Of a DNA stretch of 64,000 nucleotides, positions 10,881 to 23,516 are shown piece by piece. The position numbers and the translations under genes were made by a program. The stretch covers positions 2,170,001 to 2,234,000 of the forward strand of contig OZ059899.1 in the NCBI GenBank assembly GCA_964057225.1, in the 5' to 3' direction. This DNA comes from Auanema rhodensis. Taxonomy: Eukaryota; Nematoda; Chromadorea; Rhabditida; Rhabditidae. The notes beneath the pieces were generated by a model. It was given only the letters and a program-made list of their open reading frames with translations, ran no database searches and was not told where the DNA came from. How positions within the stretch are numbered: position 1 is the first letter of the stretch; each line of letters begins with the position of its first letter.

Positions 10881-13800
10881 TTTTTCAAACGATCATAACT
10901 AATTTTTGTATCAAGCTTTTCTCAATGTAGTATAGTGCATTCGATGCGGATTTTTAAGCTGCGTCGATCTGTGTTATCAGATTTGCGCTAGCTTAAAAAT
11001 GCACCGAGATATCAACTGATATAAGTTCACACTTATATCCTCGATTTTCACCCTGAAGAATTAATTTTTTCGTTGAATAACATTGTCCATCGTCTTTGCC
11101 TTGAAAAATGGAATCTAAAAACATCTACTTTTTGCTAAATTATTTTGAAATTTTTCGAAAAAATTTTTGTCAAAATGTTTTTGGAAGCAATGTTGAGTGT
11201 ACATGGAAACTCAACATACACTAATGCATCATTTTTCAAACAATCATAACTAATTTGTGTATTAAGCGTTTCTCAATGTAGTATAGTGCATTCGATGCGG
11301 ATTTTTAAGCTGCGTCGATCTGTGTTATCAGATTTGCGCTAACTTAAAAATGCACCGAGATATCAACTGATATAAGTTCACACTTATATCCTCGATTTTC
11401 ACCCTGAACAATTAATTTTTTCGTTGAATAACATTGTCCATCGTCTTTGCCTTGAAAAATGGAATCTAAAAACATCTACTTTTTGCTAAATTATTTTGAA
11501 ATTTTTCGAAAAAATTTTTGTCAAAATGTTTTTGGAAGCAATGTTGAGTGTACATGGAAACTCAACATACACTAATGCATCATTTTTCAAACGATCATAA
11601 CTAATTTTTGTATCAAGCGTTTCTCGATGTAGTATAGTGCATTCGATGCGGATTTTTAAGCTGCGTCGATCTGTGTTATCAGATTTGCGCTAGCTTAAAA
11701 ATGCACCGAGATATCAACTGATATAAGTTCACACTTATATCCTCGATTTTCACCCTGAAGAATTGATTTTTTCGTTGAATAACATTGTCTATCGTCTTTG
11801 CCTTAAAAAATGGAATCTAAAAACTTCTACTTTTTGCTAAATTATTTTAAAATTTTTCGAAAAAATTTTTGTCAAAATGTTTTTGGAAGCAATGTTGAGT
11901 GTACATGGAAACTCAACATACACTAATGCATCATTTTTCAAACGATCATAACTAATTTTTGTATCAAGCGTTTCTCAATGTAGTATAGTGCATTCGATGC
12001 GGATTTTTAAGCTGCGTCGATCTGTGTTATCAGATTTGCGCTAGCTTAAAAATGCACCGAGATATCAACTGATATAAGTTCACACTTATATCCTCGATTT
12101 TCACCCTGAAAAATTAATTTTTTCGTTGAATAACATTGTCCATCGTCTTTGCCTTGAAAAATGGAATCTAAAAACATCTACTTTTTGCTAAATTATTTTG
12201 AAATTTTTCGAAAAAATTTTTGTCAAAATGTTTTTGGAAGCAATGTTGAGTGTACATGGAAACTCAACATACACTAATGCATCATTTTTCAAACGATCAT
12301 AACTAATTTTTGTATCAAACGTTTCTCAATGTAGTATAGTGCATTCGATGCGGATTTTTAAGCTGCGTCGATCTGTGTTATCAGATTTGCGCTAGCTTAA
12401 AAATGCACCGAGATATCAACTGATATAAGTTCACACTTATATCCTCGATTTTCACCCTGAAGAATTAATTTTTTCGTTGAATAGCATTGTCCATCGTCTT
12501 TGCCTTGAAAAAAGGAATCTAAAAACATCTACTTTTCGCTAAATTATTTTGAAATTTTTCGAAAAAATTTTTGTCAAAATGTTTTTGGAAGCAATGTTGA
12601 GTGTACATGGAAACTCAACATACACTAATGCATCATTTTTCAAACGATCATAACTAATTTTTGTATCAAGCGTTTCTCGATGTAGTATAGTGCATTCGAT
12701 GCGGATTTTTAAGCTGCGTCGATCTGTGTTATCAGATTTGCGCTAGCTTACAAATGCACCGAGATATCAACTGATATATGTTCACACTTATATCCTCGAT
12801 TTTCACCCTGAACAATTAATTTTTTCGTTGAATAACATTGTCCATCGTCTTTGCCTTGAAAAATGGAATCTAAAAACATCTACTTTTTGCTAAATTATTT
12901 TGAAATTTTTCGAAAAAATTTTTGTCAAAATGTTTTTGGAAGCAATGTTGAGTGTACATGGAAACTCAACATACACTAATGCATCATTTTTCAAACGATC
13001 ATAACTAATTTTTGTATCAAGCGTTTCTCGATGTAGTATAGTGCATTCGATGCGGATTTTTAAGCTGCGTCGATCTGTGTTATCAGATTTGCGCTAGCTT
13101 AAAAATGCACCGAGATATCAACTGATATAAGTTCACACTTATATCCTCGATTTTCACCCTGAGGAATTGATTTTTTCGTTGAATAACATTGTCTATCGTC
13201 TTTGCCTTAAAAAATGGAATCTAAAAACTTCTACTTTTTGCTAAATTATTTTAAAATTTTTCGAAAAAATTTTTGTCAAAATGTTTTTGGAAGCAATGTT
13301 GAGTGTACATGGAAACTCAACATACACTAATGCATCATTTTTCAAACGATCATAACTAATTTTTGTATCAAGCGTTTCTCAATGTAGTATAGTGCATTCG
13401 ATGCGGATTTTTAAGCTGCGTCGATCTGTGTTATCAGATTTGCGCTAGCTTAAAAATGCACCGAGATATCAACTGATATAAGTTCACACTTATATCCTCG
13501 ATTTTCACCCTGAAAAATTAATTTTTTCGTTGAATAACATTGTCCATCGTCTTTGCCTTGAAAAATGGAATCTAAAAACATCTACTTTTTGCTAAATTAT
13601 TTTGAAATTTTTCGAAAAAATTTTTGTCAAAATGTTTTTGGAAGCAATGTTGAGTGTACATGGAAACTCAACATACACTAATGCATCATTTTTCAAACGA
13701 TCATAACTAATTTTTGTATCAAACGTTTCTCAATGTAGTATAGTGCATTCGATGCGGATTTTTAAGCTGCGTCGATCTGTGTTATCAGATTTGCGCTAGC

Positions 13801-14039
13801 TTAAAAATGCACCGAGATATCAACTGATATAAGTTCACACTTATATCCTCGATTTTCACCCTGAAGAATTAATTTTTTCGTTGAATAACATTGTCCATCG
13901 TCTTTGCCTTGAAAAAAGGAATCTAAAAACATCTACTTTTTGCTAAATTATTTTGAAATTTTTCGAAAACATTTTTGTCAAAATGTTTTTGGAAGCAATG
14001 TTGAGTGTACATGGAAACTCAACATACACTAATGCATCA
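10881..14039 (+). repeat. 9-monomer block, copy 2 (monomers 32-40)
   Basis: This is the second copy of the block at 4563-7721, with the same nine types in order. The last monomer carries the uncommon cgaaaacattt in both copies, which supports common descent rather than chance ordering. Similarity ends at the following monomer: gcgaatt/aatagc here, cttacaaa/gaacaa after copy 1. Confidence 0.75.
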
Positions 14040-15092
14040 TTTTTCAAACGATCATAACTAATTTTTGTATTAAGCGTTTCTCAATGTAGTATAGTGCATT
14101 CGATGCGAATTTTTAAGCTGCGTCGATCTGTGTTATCAGATTTGCGCTAGCTTAAAAATGCACCGAGATATCAACTGATATAAGTTCACACTTATATCCT
14201 CGATTTTCACCCTGAAGAATTAATTTTTTCGTTGAATAGCATTGTCCATCGTCTTTGCCTTGAAAAAAGGAATCTAAAAACATCTACTTTTCGCTAAATT
14301 ATTTTGAAATTTTTCGAAAAAATTTTTGTCAAAATGTTTTTGGAAGCAATGTTGAGTGTACATGGAAACTCAACATACACTAATGCATCATTTTTCAAAC
14401 GATCATAACTAATTTTTGTATCAAGCGTTTCTCGATGTAGTATAGTGCATTCGATGCGGATTTTTAAGCTGCGTCGATCTGTGTTATCAGATTTGCGCTA
14501 GCTTACAAATGCACCGAGATATCAACTGATATAAGTTCACACTTATATCCTCGATTTTCACCCTGAACAATTAATTTTTTCGTTGAATAACATTGTCCAT
14601 CGTCTTTGCCTTGAAAAATGGAATCTAAAAACATCTACTTTTTGCTAAATTATTTTGAAATTTTTCGAAAAAATTTTTGTCAAAATGTTTTTGGAAGCAA
14701 TGTTGAGTGTACATGGAAACTCAACATACACTAATGCATCATTTTTCAAACGATCATAACTAATTTTTGTATCAAACGTTTCTCAATGTAGTATAGTGCA
14801 TTCGATGCGGATTTTTAAGCTGCGTCGATCTGTGTTATCAGATTTGCGCTAGCTTAAAAATGCACCGAGATATCAACTGATATAAGTTCACACTTATATC
14901 CTCGATTTTCACCCTGAAGAATTAATTTTTTCGTTAAATAGCATTGTCCATCGTCTTTGCCTTGAAAAAAGGAATCTAAAAACATCTACTTTTCGCTAAA
15001 TTATTTTGAAATTTTTCGAAAAAATTTTTGTCAAAATGTTTTTGGAAGCAATGTTGAGTGTACATGGAAACTCAACATACACTAATGCATCA
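14040..15092 (+). repeat. Linking monomers 41-43
   Basis: The types are tattaag/gcgaatt with aatagc/cgctaa, then cttacaaa/gaacaa, then aaacg with aatagc and the private change gttaaatagc. They lead into the trimer array that follows. Confidence 0.6.
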
Positions 15093-17198
15093 TTTTTCAA
15101 ACGATCATAACTAATTTTTGTATCAAGCGTTTCTCGATGTAGTATAGTGCATTCGATGCGGATTTTTAAGCTGCGTCGATCTGTGTTATCAGATTTGCGC
15201 TAGCTTACAAATGCACCGAGATATCAACTGATATAAGTTCACACTTATATCCTCGATTTTCACCCTGAACAATTAATTTTTTCGTTGAATAACATTGTCC
15301 ATCGTCTTTGCCTTGAAAAATGGAATCTAAAAACATCTACTTTTTGCTAAATTATTTTGAAATTTTTCGAAAAAATTTTTGTCAAAATGTTTTTGGAAGC
15401 AATGTTGAGTGTACATGGAAACTCAACATACACTAATGCATCATTTTTCAAACGATCATAACTAATTTTTGTATCAAGCGTTTCTCGATGTAGTATAGTG
15501 CATTCGATGCGGATTTTTAAGCTGCGTCGATCTGTGTTATCAGATTTGCGCTAGCTTAAAAATGCACCGAGATATCAACTGATATAAGTTCACACTTATA
15601 TCCTCGATTTTCACCCTGAGGAATTGATTTTTTCGTTGAATAACATTGTCTATCGTCTTTGCCTTAAAAAATGGAATCTAAAAACTTCTACTCTTTGCTA
15701 AATTATTTTAAAATTTTTCGAAAAAATTTTTGTCAAAATGTTTTTGGAAGCAATGTTGAGTGTACATGGAAACTCAACATACACTAATGCATCATTTTTC
15801 AAACGATCATAACTAATTTTTGTATCAAGCGTTTCTCAATGTAGTATAGTGCATTCGATGCGGATTTTTAAGCTGCGTCGATCTGTGTTATCAGATTTGC
15901 GCTAGCTTAAAAATGCACCGAGATATCAACTGATATAAGTTCACACTTATATCCTCGATTTTCACCCTGAAGAATTAATTTTTTCGTTGAATAGCATTGT
16001 CCATCGTCTTTGCCTTGAAAAAAGGAATCTAAAAACATCTACTTTTCGCTAAATTATTTTGAAATTTTTCGAAAAAATTTTTGTCAAAATGTTTTTGGAA
16101 GCAATGTTGAGTGTACATGGAAACTCAACATACACTAATGCATCATTTTTCAAACGATCATAACTAATTTTTGTATCAAGCGTTTCTCGATGTAGTATAG
16201 TGCATTCGATGCGGATTTTTAAGCTGCGTCGATCTGTGTTATCAGATTTGCGCTAGCTTACAAATGCACCGAGATATCAACTGATATAAGTTCACACTTA
16301 TATCCTCGATTTTCACCCTGAACAATTAATTTTTTCGTTGAATAACATTGTCCATCGTCTTTGCCTTGAAAAATGGAATCTAAAAACATCTACTTTTTGC
16401 TAAATTATTTTGAAATTTTTCGAAAAAATTTTTGTCAAAATGTTTTTGGAAGCAATGTTGAGTGTACATGGAAACTCAACATACACTAATGCATCATTTT
16501 TCAAACGATCATAACTAATTTTTGTATCAAGCGTTTCTCGATGTAGTATAGTGCATTCGATGCGGATTTTTAAGCTGCGTCGATCTGTGTTATCAGATTT
16601 GCGCTAGCTTAAAAATGCACCGAGATATCAACTGATATAAGTTCACACTTATATCCTCGATTTTCACCCTGAGGAATTGATTTTTTCGTTGAATAACATT
16701 GTCTATCGTCTTTGCCTTAAAAAATGGAATCTAAAAACTTCTACTTTTTGCTAAATTATTTTAAAATTTTTCGAAAAAATTTTTGTCAAAATGTTTTTGG
16801 AAGCAATGTTGAGTGTACATGGAAACTCAACATACACTAATGCATCATTTTTCAAACGATCATAACTAATTTTTGTATCAAGCGTTTCTCAATGTAGTAT
16901 AGTGCATTCGATGCGGATTTTTAAGCTGCGTCGATCTGTGTTATCAGATTTGCGCTAGCTTAAAAATGCACCGAGATATCAACTGATATAAGTTCACACT
17001 TATATCCTCGATTTTCACCCTGAAGAATTAATTTTTTCGTTGAATAGCATTGTCCATCGTCTTTGCCTTGAAAAAAGGAATCTAAAAACATCTACTTTTC
17101 GCTAAATTATTTTGAAATTTTTCGAAAAAATTTTTGTCAAAATGTTTTTGGAAGCAATGTTGAGTGTACATGGAAACTCAACATACACTAATGCATCA
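15093..17198 (+). repeat. 1053-bp trimer, two tandem copies (monomers 44-49)
   Basis: The trimer is cttacaaa/gaacaa, then gaggaattga/acttct/ttttaaaat, then caatg/aatagc/aaaaaagg/cgctaa. It occurs at 15093-16145 and 16146-17198, and the first type follows again at 17199. The only difference I saw is actctttgc in monomer 45. A single copy of the same trimer lies at 8424-9476. Confidence 0.78.
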
Positions 17199-18251
17199 TT
17201 TTTCAAACGATCATAACTAATTTTTGTATCAAGCGTTTCTCGATGTAGTATAGTGCATTCGATGCGGATTTTTAAGCTGCGTCGATCTGTGTTATCAGAT
17301 TTGCGCTAGCTTACAAATGCACCGAGATATCAACTGATATAAGTTCACACTTATATCCTCGATTTTCACCCTGAACAATTAATTTTTTCGTTGAATAACA
17401 TTGTCCATCGTCTTTGCCTTGAAAAATGGAATCTAAAAACATCTACTTTTTGCTAAATTATTTTGAAATTTTTCGAAAAAATTTTTGTCAAAATGTTTTT
17501 GGAAGCAATGTTGAGTGTACATGGAAACTCAACATACACTAATGCATCATTTTTCAAACGATCATAACTAATTTTTGTATTAAGCGTTTCTCAATGTAGT
17601 ATAGTGCATTCGATGCGAATTTTTAAGCTGCGTCGATCTGTGTTATCAGATTTGCGCTAGCTTAAAAATGCACCGAGATATCAACTGATATAAGTTCACA
17701 CTTATATCCTCGATTTTCACCCTGAAGAATTGATTTTTTCGTTGAATAACATTGTCTATCGTCTTTGCCTTAAAAAATGGAATCTAAAAACTTCTACTTT
17801 TTGCTAAATTATTTTGAAATTTTTCGAAAAAATTTTTGTCAAAATGTTTTTGGAAGCAATGTTGAGTGTACATGGAAACTCAACATACACTAATGCATCA
17901 TTTTTCAAACGATCATAACTAATTTTTGTATCAAGCGTTTCTCAATGTAGTATAGTGCATTCGATGCGGATTTTTAAGCTGCGTCGATCTGTGTTATCAG
18001 ATTTGCGCTAGCTTAAAAATGCACCGAGATATCAACTGATATAAGTTCACACTTATATCCTCGATTTTCACCCTGAAAAATTAATTTTTTCGTTGAATAA
18101 CATTGTCCATCGTCTTTGCCTTGAAAAATGGAATCTAAAAACATCTACTTTTTGCTAAATTATTCTGAAATTTTTCGAAAAAATTTTTGTCAAAATGTTT
18201 TTGGAAGCAATGTTGAGTGTACATGGAAACTCAACATACACTAATGCATCA
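16146..18251 (+). repeat. 6-monomer block, copy 2 (monomers 47-52)
   Basis: This copy of 8424-10529 overlaps the second trimer copy. The match stops after the gaaaaattaa monomer. The next monomer is aaacg with cgaaaacattt here, but gaagaatcaa in the first copy. Confidence 0.7.
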
Positions 18252-21059
18252 TTTTTCAAACGATCATAACTAATTTTTGTATCAAACGTTTCTCAATGTA
18301 GTATAGTGCATTCGATGCGGATTTTTAAGCTGCGTCGATCTGTGTTATCAGATTTGCGCTAGCTTAAAAATGCACCGAGATATCAACTGATATAAGTTCA
18401 CACTTATATCCTCGATTTTCACCCTGAAGAATTAATTTTTTCGTTGAATAACATTGTCCATCGTCTTTGCCTTGAAAAAAGGAATCTAAAAACATCTACT
18501 TTTTGCTAAATTATTTTGAAATTTTTCGAAAACATTTTTGTCAAAATGTTTTTGGAAGCAATGTTGAGTGTACATGGAAACTCAACATACACTAATGCAT
18601 CATTTTTCAAACGATCATAACTAATTTTTGTATTAAGCGTTTCTCAATGTAGTATAGTGCATTCGATGCGAATTTTTAAGCTGCGTCGATCTGTGTTATC
18701 AGATTTGCGCTAGCTTAAAAATGCACCGAGATATCAACTGATATAAGTTCACACTTATATCCTCGATTTTCACCCTGAAGAGATAATTTTTTCGTTGAAT
18801 AGCATTGTCCATCGTCTTTGCCTTGAAAAAAGGAATCTAAAAACATCTTCTTTTCGCTAAATTATTTTGAAATTTTTCGAAAAAATTTTTGTCAAAATGT
18901 TTTTGGAAGCAATGTTGAGTGTACATGGAAACTCAACATACACTAATGCATCATTTTTCAAACGATCATAACTAATTTTTGTATCAAGCGTTTCTCGATG
19001 TAGTATAGTGCATTCGATGCGGATTTTTAAGCTGCGTCGATCTGTGTTATCAGATTTGCGCTAGCTTACAAATGCACCGAGATATCAACTGATATAAGTT
19101 CACACTTATATCCTCGATTTTCACCCTGAAGAATTAATTTTTTCGTTGAATAACATTGTCCATCGTCTTTGCCTTGAAAAATGGAATCTAAAAACATCTA
19201 CTTTTTGCTAAATTATTTTGAAATTTTTCGAAAAAATTTTTGTCAAAATGTTTTTGGAAGCAATGTTGAGTGTACACGGAAACTCAACATACACTAATGC
19301 ATCATTTTTCAAACAATCATAACTAATTTGTGTATTAAGCGTTTCTCAATGTAGTATAGTGCATTCGATGCGGATTTTTAAGCTGCGTCGATCTGTGTTA
19401 TCAGATTTGCGCTAACTTAAATATGCACCGAGATATCAACTGATATAAGTTCACACTTATATCCTCGATTTTCACCCTGAACAATTAATTTTTTCGTTGA
19501 ATAACATTGTCCATCGTCTTTGCCTTGAAAAATGGAATCTAAAAACATCTACTTTTTGCTAAATTATTTTGAAATTTTTCGAAAAAATTTTTGTCAAAAT
19601 GTTTTTGGAAGCAATGTTGAGTGTACATGGAAACTCAACATACACTAATGCATCATTTTTCAAACGATCATAACTAATTTTTGTATCAAGCGTTTCTCGA
19701 TGTAGTATAGTGCATTCGATGCGGATTTTTAAGCTGCGTCGATCTGTGTTATCAGATTTGCGCTAGCTTAAAAATGCACCGAGATATCAACTGATATAAG
19801 TTCACACTTATATCCTCGATTTTCACCCTGAAGATTTGATTTTTTCGTTGAATAACATTGTCTATCGTCTTTGCCTTAAAAAATGGAATCTAAAAACTTC
19901 TACTTTTTGCTAAATTATTTTGAAATTTTTCGAAAAAATTTTTGTCAAAATGTTTTTGGAAGCAATGTTGAGTGTACATGGAAACTCAACATACACTAAT
20001 GCATCATTTTTCAAACGATCATAACTAATTTTTGTATCAAGCGTTTCTCAATGTAGTATAGTGCATTCGATGCGGATTTTTAAGCTGCGTCGATCTGTGT
20101 TATCAGATTTGCGCTAGCTTAAAAATGCACCGAGATATCAACTGATATAAGTTCACACTTATATCCTCGATTTTCACCCTGAAGATTTGATTTTTTCGTT
20201 GAATAACATTGTCTATCGTCTTTGCCTTAAAAAATGGAATCTAAAAACTTCTACTTTTTGCTAAATTATTTTGAAATTTTTCGAAAAAATTTTTGTCAAA
20301 ATGTTTTTGGAAGCAATGTTGAGTGTACATGGAAACTCAACATACACTAATGCATCATTTTTCAAACGATCATAACTAATTTTTGTATCAAGCGTTTCTC
20401 AATGTAGTATAGTGCATTCGATGCGGATTTTTAAGCTGCGTCGATCTGTGTTATCAGATTTGCGCTAGCTTAAAAATGCACCGAGATATCAACTGATATA
20501 AGTTCACACTTATATCCTCGATTTTCACCCTGACAAATTAATTTTTTCGTTGAATAACATTGTCCATCGTCTTTGCCTTGAAAAATGGAATCTAAAAACA
20601 TCTACTTTTTGCTAAATTATTTTGAAATTTTTCGAAAAAATTTTTGTCAAAATGTTTTTGGAAGCAATGTTGAGTGTACATGGAAACTCAACATACACTA
20701 ATGCATCATTTTTCAAACAATCATAACTAATTTGTGTATTAAGCGTTTCTCAATGTAGTATAGTGCATTCGATGCGGATTTTTAAGCTGCGTCGATCTGT
20801 GTTATTAGATTTGCGCTAACTTAAAAATGCACCGAGATATCAACTGATATAAGTTCACACTTATATCCTCGATTTTCACCCTGAACAATTAATTTTTTCG
20901 TTGAATAACATTGTCCATCGTCTTTGCCTTGAAAAATGGAATCTAAAAACATCTACTTTTTGCTAAATTATTTTGAAATTTTTCGAAAAAATTTTTGTCA
21001 AAATGTTTTTGGAAGCAATGTTGAGTGTACATGGAAACTCAACATACACTAATGCATCA
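18252..21059 (+). repeat. Transitional stretch, monomers 53-60
   Basis: These are mixed types between the left and central domains. Monomer 53 is aaacg with cgaaaacattt, monomer 54 has the private changes gaagagataa and acatcttct, and monomer 55 has tgtacacgg. Monomer 56 is gtg/gctaac with cttaaatatgc. Monomers 57-58 are near-identical gaagatttga/acttct units in tandem, monomer 59 is gacaaattaa, and monomer 60 is gtg with gttattaga. The gacaaattaa plus gttattaga pair recurs at 26325-27026 and 37203-37904, directly before an X monomer, as it does here. Confidence 0.68.
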
Positions 21060-23516
21060 TTTTTCAAACGATCATAACTAATTTTTGTATCAAACGTTTC
21101 TCAATGTAGTATAGTGCATTCGATGCGGATTTTTAAGCTGCGTCGATCTGTGTTATCAGATTTGCGCTAGCTTAAAAATGCACCGAGATATCAACTGATA
21201 TAAGTTCACACTTATATCCTCGATTTTCACCCTGAAGAATTCATTTTTTCGTTGAATAACATTGTCCATCGTCTTTGCCTTGAAAAAAGGAATCCAAAAA
21301 CATCTACTTTTTGCTAAATTATTTTGAAATTTTTGGAAAAAATTTTTGTCAAAATGTTTTTGGAAGCAATGTTGAGTGTACATGGAAACTCAACATACAC
21401 TAATGCATCATTTTTCAAACGATCATAACTAATTTTTGTATTAAGCGTTTCTCAATGTAGTATAGTGCATTCGATGCGAATTTTTAAGCTGCGTCGATCT
21501 GTGTTATCAGATTTGCGCTAGCTTAAAAATGCACCGAGATATCAACTGATATAAGTTCACACTTATATCCTCGATTTTCACCCTGAAGAATTAATTTTTT
21601 CGTTGAATAGCATTGTCCATCGTCTTTGCCTTGGAAAAAGGAATCTAAAAACATCTACTTTTTGCTAAATTATCTTGAAATTTTTCGAAAAAATTTTTGT
21701 CAAAATGTTTTTGGAAGCAATGTTGAGTGTACATGGAAACTCAACATACACTAATGCATCATTTTTCAAACGATCATAACTAATTTTTGTATCAAGCGTT
21801 TCTCGATGTAGTATAGTGCATTCGATGCGGATTTTTAAGCTGCGTCGATCTGTGTTATCAGATTTGCGCTAGCTTACAAATGCACCGAGATATCAACTGA
21901 TATAAGTTCACACTTATATCCTCGATTTTCACCCTGAAGAATTAATTTTTTCGTTGAATAGCATTGTCCATCGTCTTTGCCTTGAAAAAAGGAATCTAAA
22001 AACATCTACTTTTTGCTAAATTATTTTGAAATTTTTCGAAAAAATTTTTGTCAAAATGTTTTTGGAAGCAATGTTGAGTGTACATGGAAACTCAACATAC
22101 ACTAATGCATCATTTTTCAAACGATCATAACTAATTTTTGTATTAAGCGTTTCTCAATGTAGTATAGTGCATTCGATGCGAATTTTTAAGCTGCGTCGAT
22201 CTGTGTTATCAGATTTGCGCTAGCTTAAAAATGCACCGAGATATCAACTGATATAAGTTCACACTTATATCCTCGATTTTCACCCTGAAGAATTAATTTT
22301 TTCGTTGAATAGCATTGTCCATCGTCTTTGCCTTGGAAAAAGGAATCTAAAAACATCTACTTTTTGCTAAATTATTTTGAAATTTTTCGAAAAAATTTTT
22401 GTCAAAATGTTTTTGGAAGCAATGTTGAGTGTACATGGAAACTCAACATACACTAATGCATCATTTTTCAAACGATCATAACTAATTTTTGTATCAAGCG
22501 TTTCTCGATGTAGTATAGTGCATTCGATGCGGATTTTTAAGCTGCGTCGATCTGTGTTATCAGATTTGCGCTAGCTTACAAATGCACCGAGATATCAACT
22601 GATATAAGTTCACACTTATATCCTCGATTTTCACCCTGAAGAATTAATTTTTTCGTTGAATAACATTGTCCATCGTCTCTGCCTTGAAAAATGGAATCTA
22701 AAAACATCTACTTTTTGCTAAATTATTTTGAAATTTTTCGAAAAAATTTTTGTCAAAATGTTTTTGGAAGCAATGTTGAGTGTACATGGAAACTCAACAT
22801 ACACTAATGCATCATTTTTCAAACGATCATAACTAATTTTTGTATCAAGCGTTTCTCAATGTAGTATAGTGCATTCGATGCGGATTTTTAAGCTGCGTCG
22901 ATCTGTGTTATCAGATTTGCGCTAGCTTAAAAATGCACCGAGATATCAACTGATATAAGTTCACACTTATATCCTCGATTTTCACCCTGAAGAATTAATT
23001 TTTTCGTTGAATAACATTATCCATCGTCTTTGCCTTGAAAAATGGAATCTAAAAACATCTACTTTTTGCTAAATTATTTTGAAATTTTTCGAAAAAATTT
23101 TTGTCAAAATGTTTTTGGAAGCAATGTTGAGTGTACATGGAAACTCAACATACACTAATGCATCATTTTTCAAACAATCATAACTAATTTGTGTATTAAG
23201 CGTTTCTCAATGTAGTATAGTGCATTCGATGCGGATTTTTAAGCTGCGTCGATCTGTGTTATCAGTTTTGCGCTAACTTAAAAATGCACCGAGATATCAA
23301 CTGATATAAGTTCACACTTATATCCTCGATTTTCACCCTGAACAATTAATTTTTTCGTTGAATAACATTGTCCATCGTCTTTGCCTTGAAAAATGGAATC
23401 TAAAAACATCTACTTTTTGCTAAATTATTTTGAAATTTTTCGAAAAAATTTTTGTCAAAATGTTTTTGGAAGCAATGTTGAGTGTACATGGAAACTCAAC
23501 ATACACTAATGCATCA
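21060..23516 (+). repeat. 2457-bp 7-monomer unit (monomers 61-67)
   Basis: The order is X, gcgaatt/ggaaaaagg, cttacaaa/aatagc, gcgaatt/ggaaaaagg, cttacaaa with gtctctgcc, caatg with aacattatcc, and gtg with cagttttgcgctaac. The unit reappears at 29481-31937. The only difference I noticed is tatcttgaaat in monomer 62 against tattttgaaat in monomer 86. Confidence 0.8.

Noticed and set aside
21156-21383. 75-residue minus-strand open frame, repeated in ten X monomers (also at 23613, 27123, 28175, 29577, 32034, 34491, 38001, 39404 and 42563)
   Set aside because: It lies entirely inside the satellite unit and exists only because a few substitutions remove stops found in most other monomers. The protein is low-complexity, rich in F, K, N, I and Q, and I recognise no domain, signal or neighbouring gene. 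No promoter or polyadenylation context sets these copies apart. It is not annotated as a CDS.
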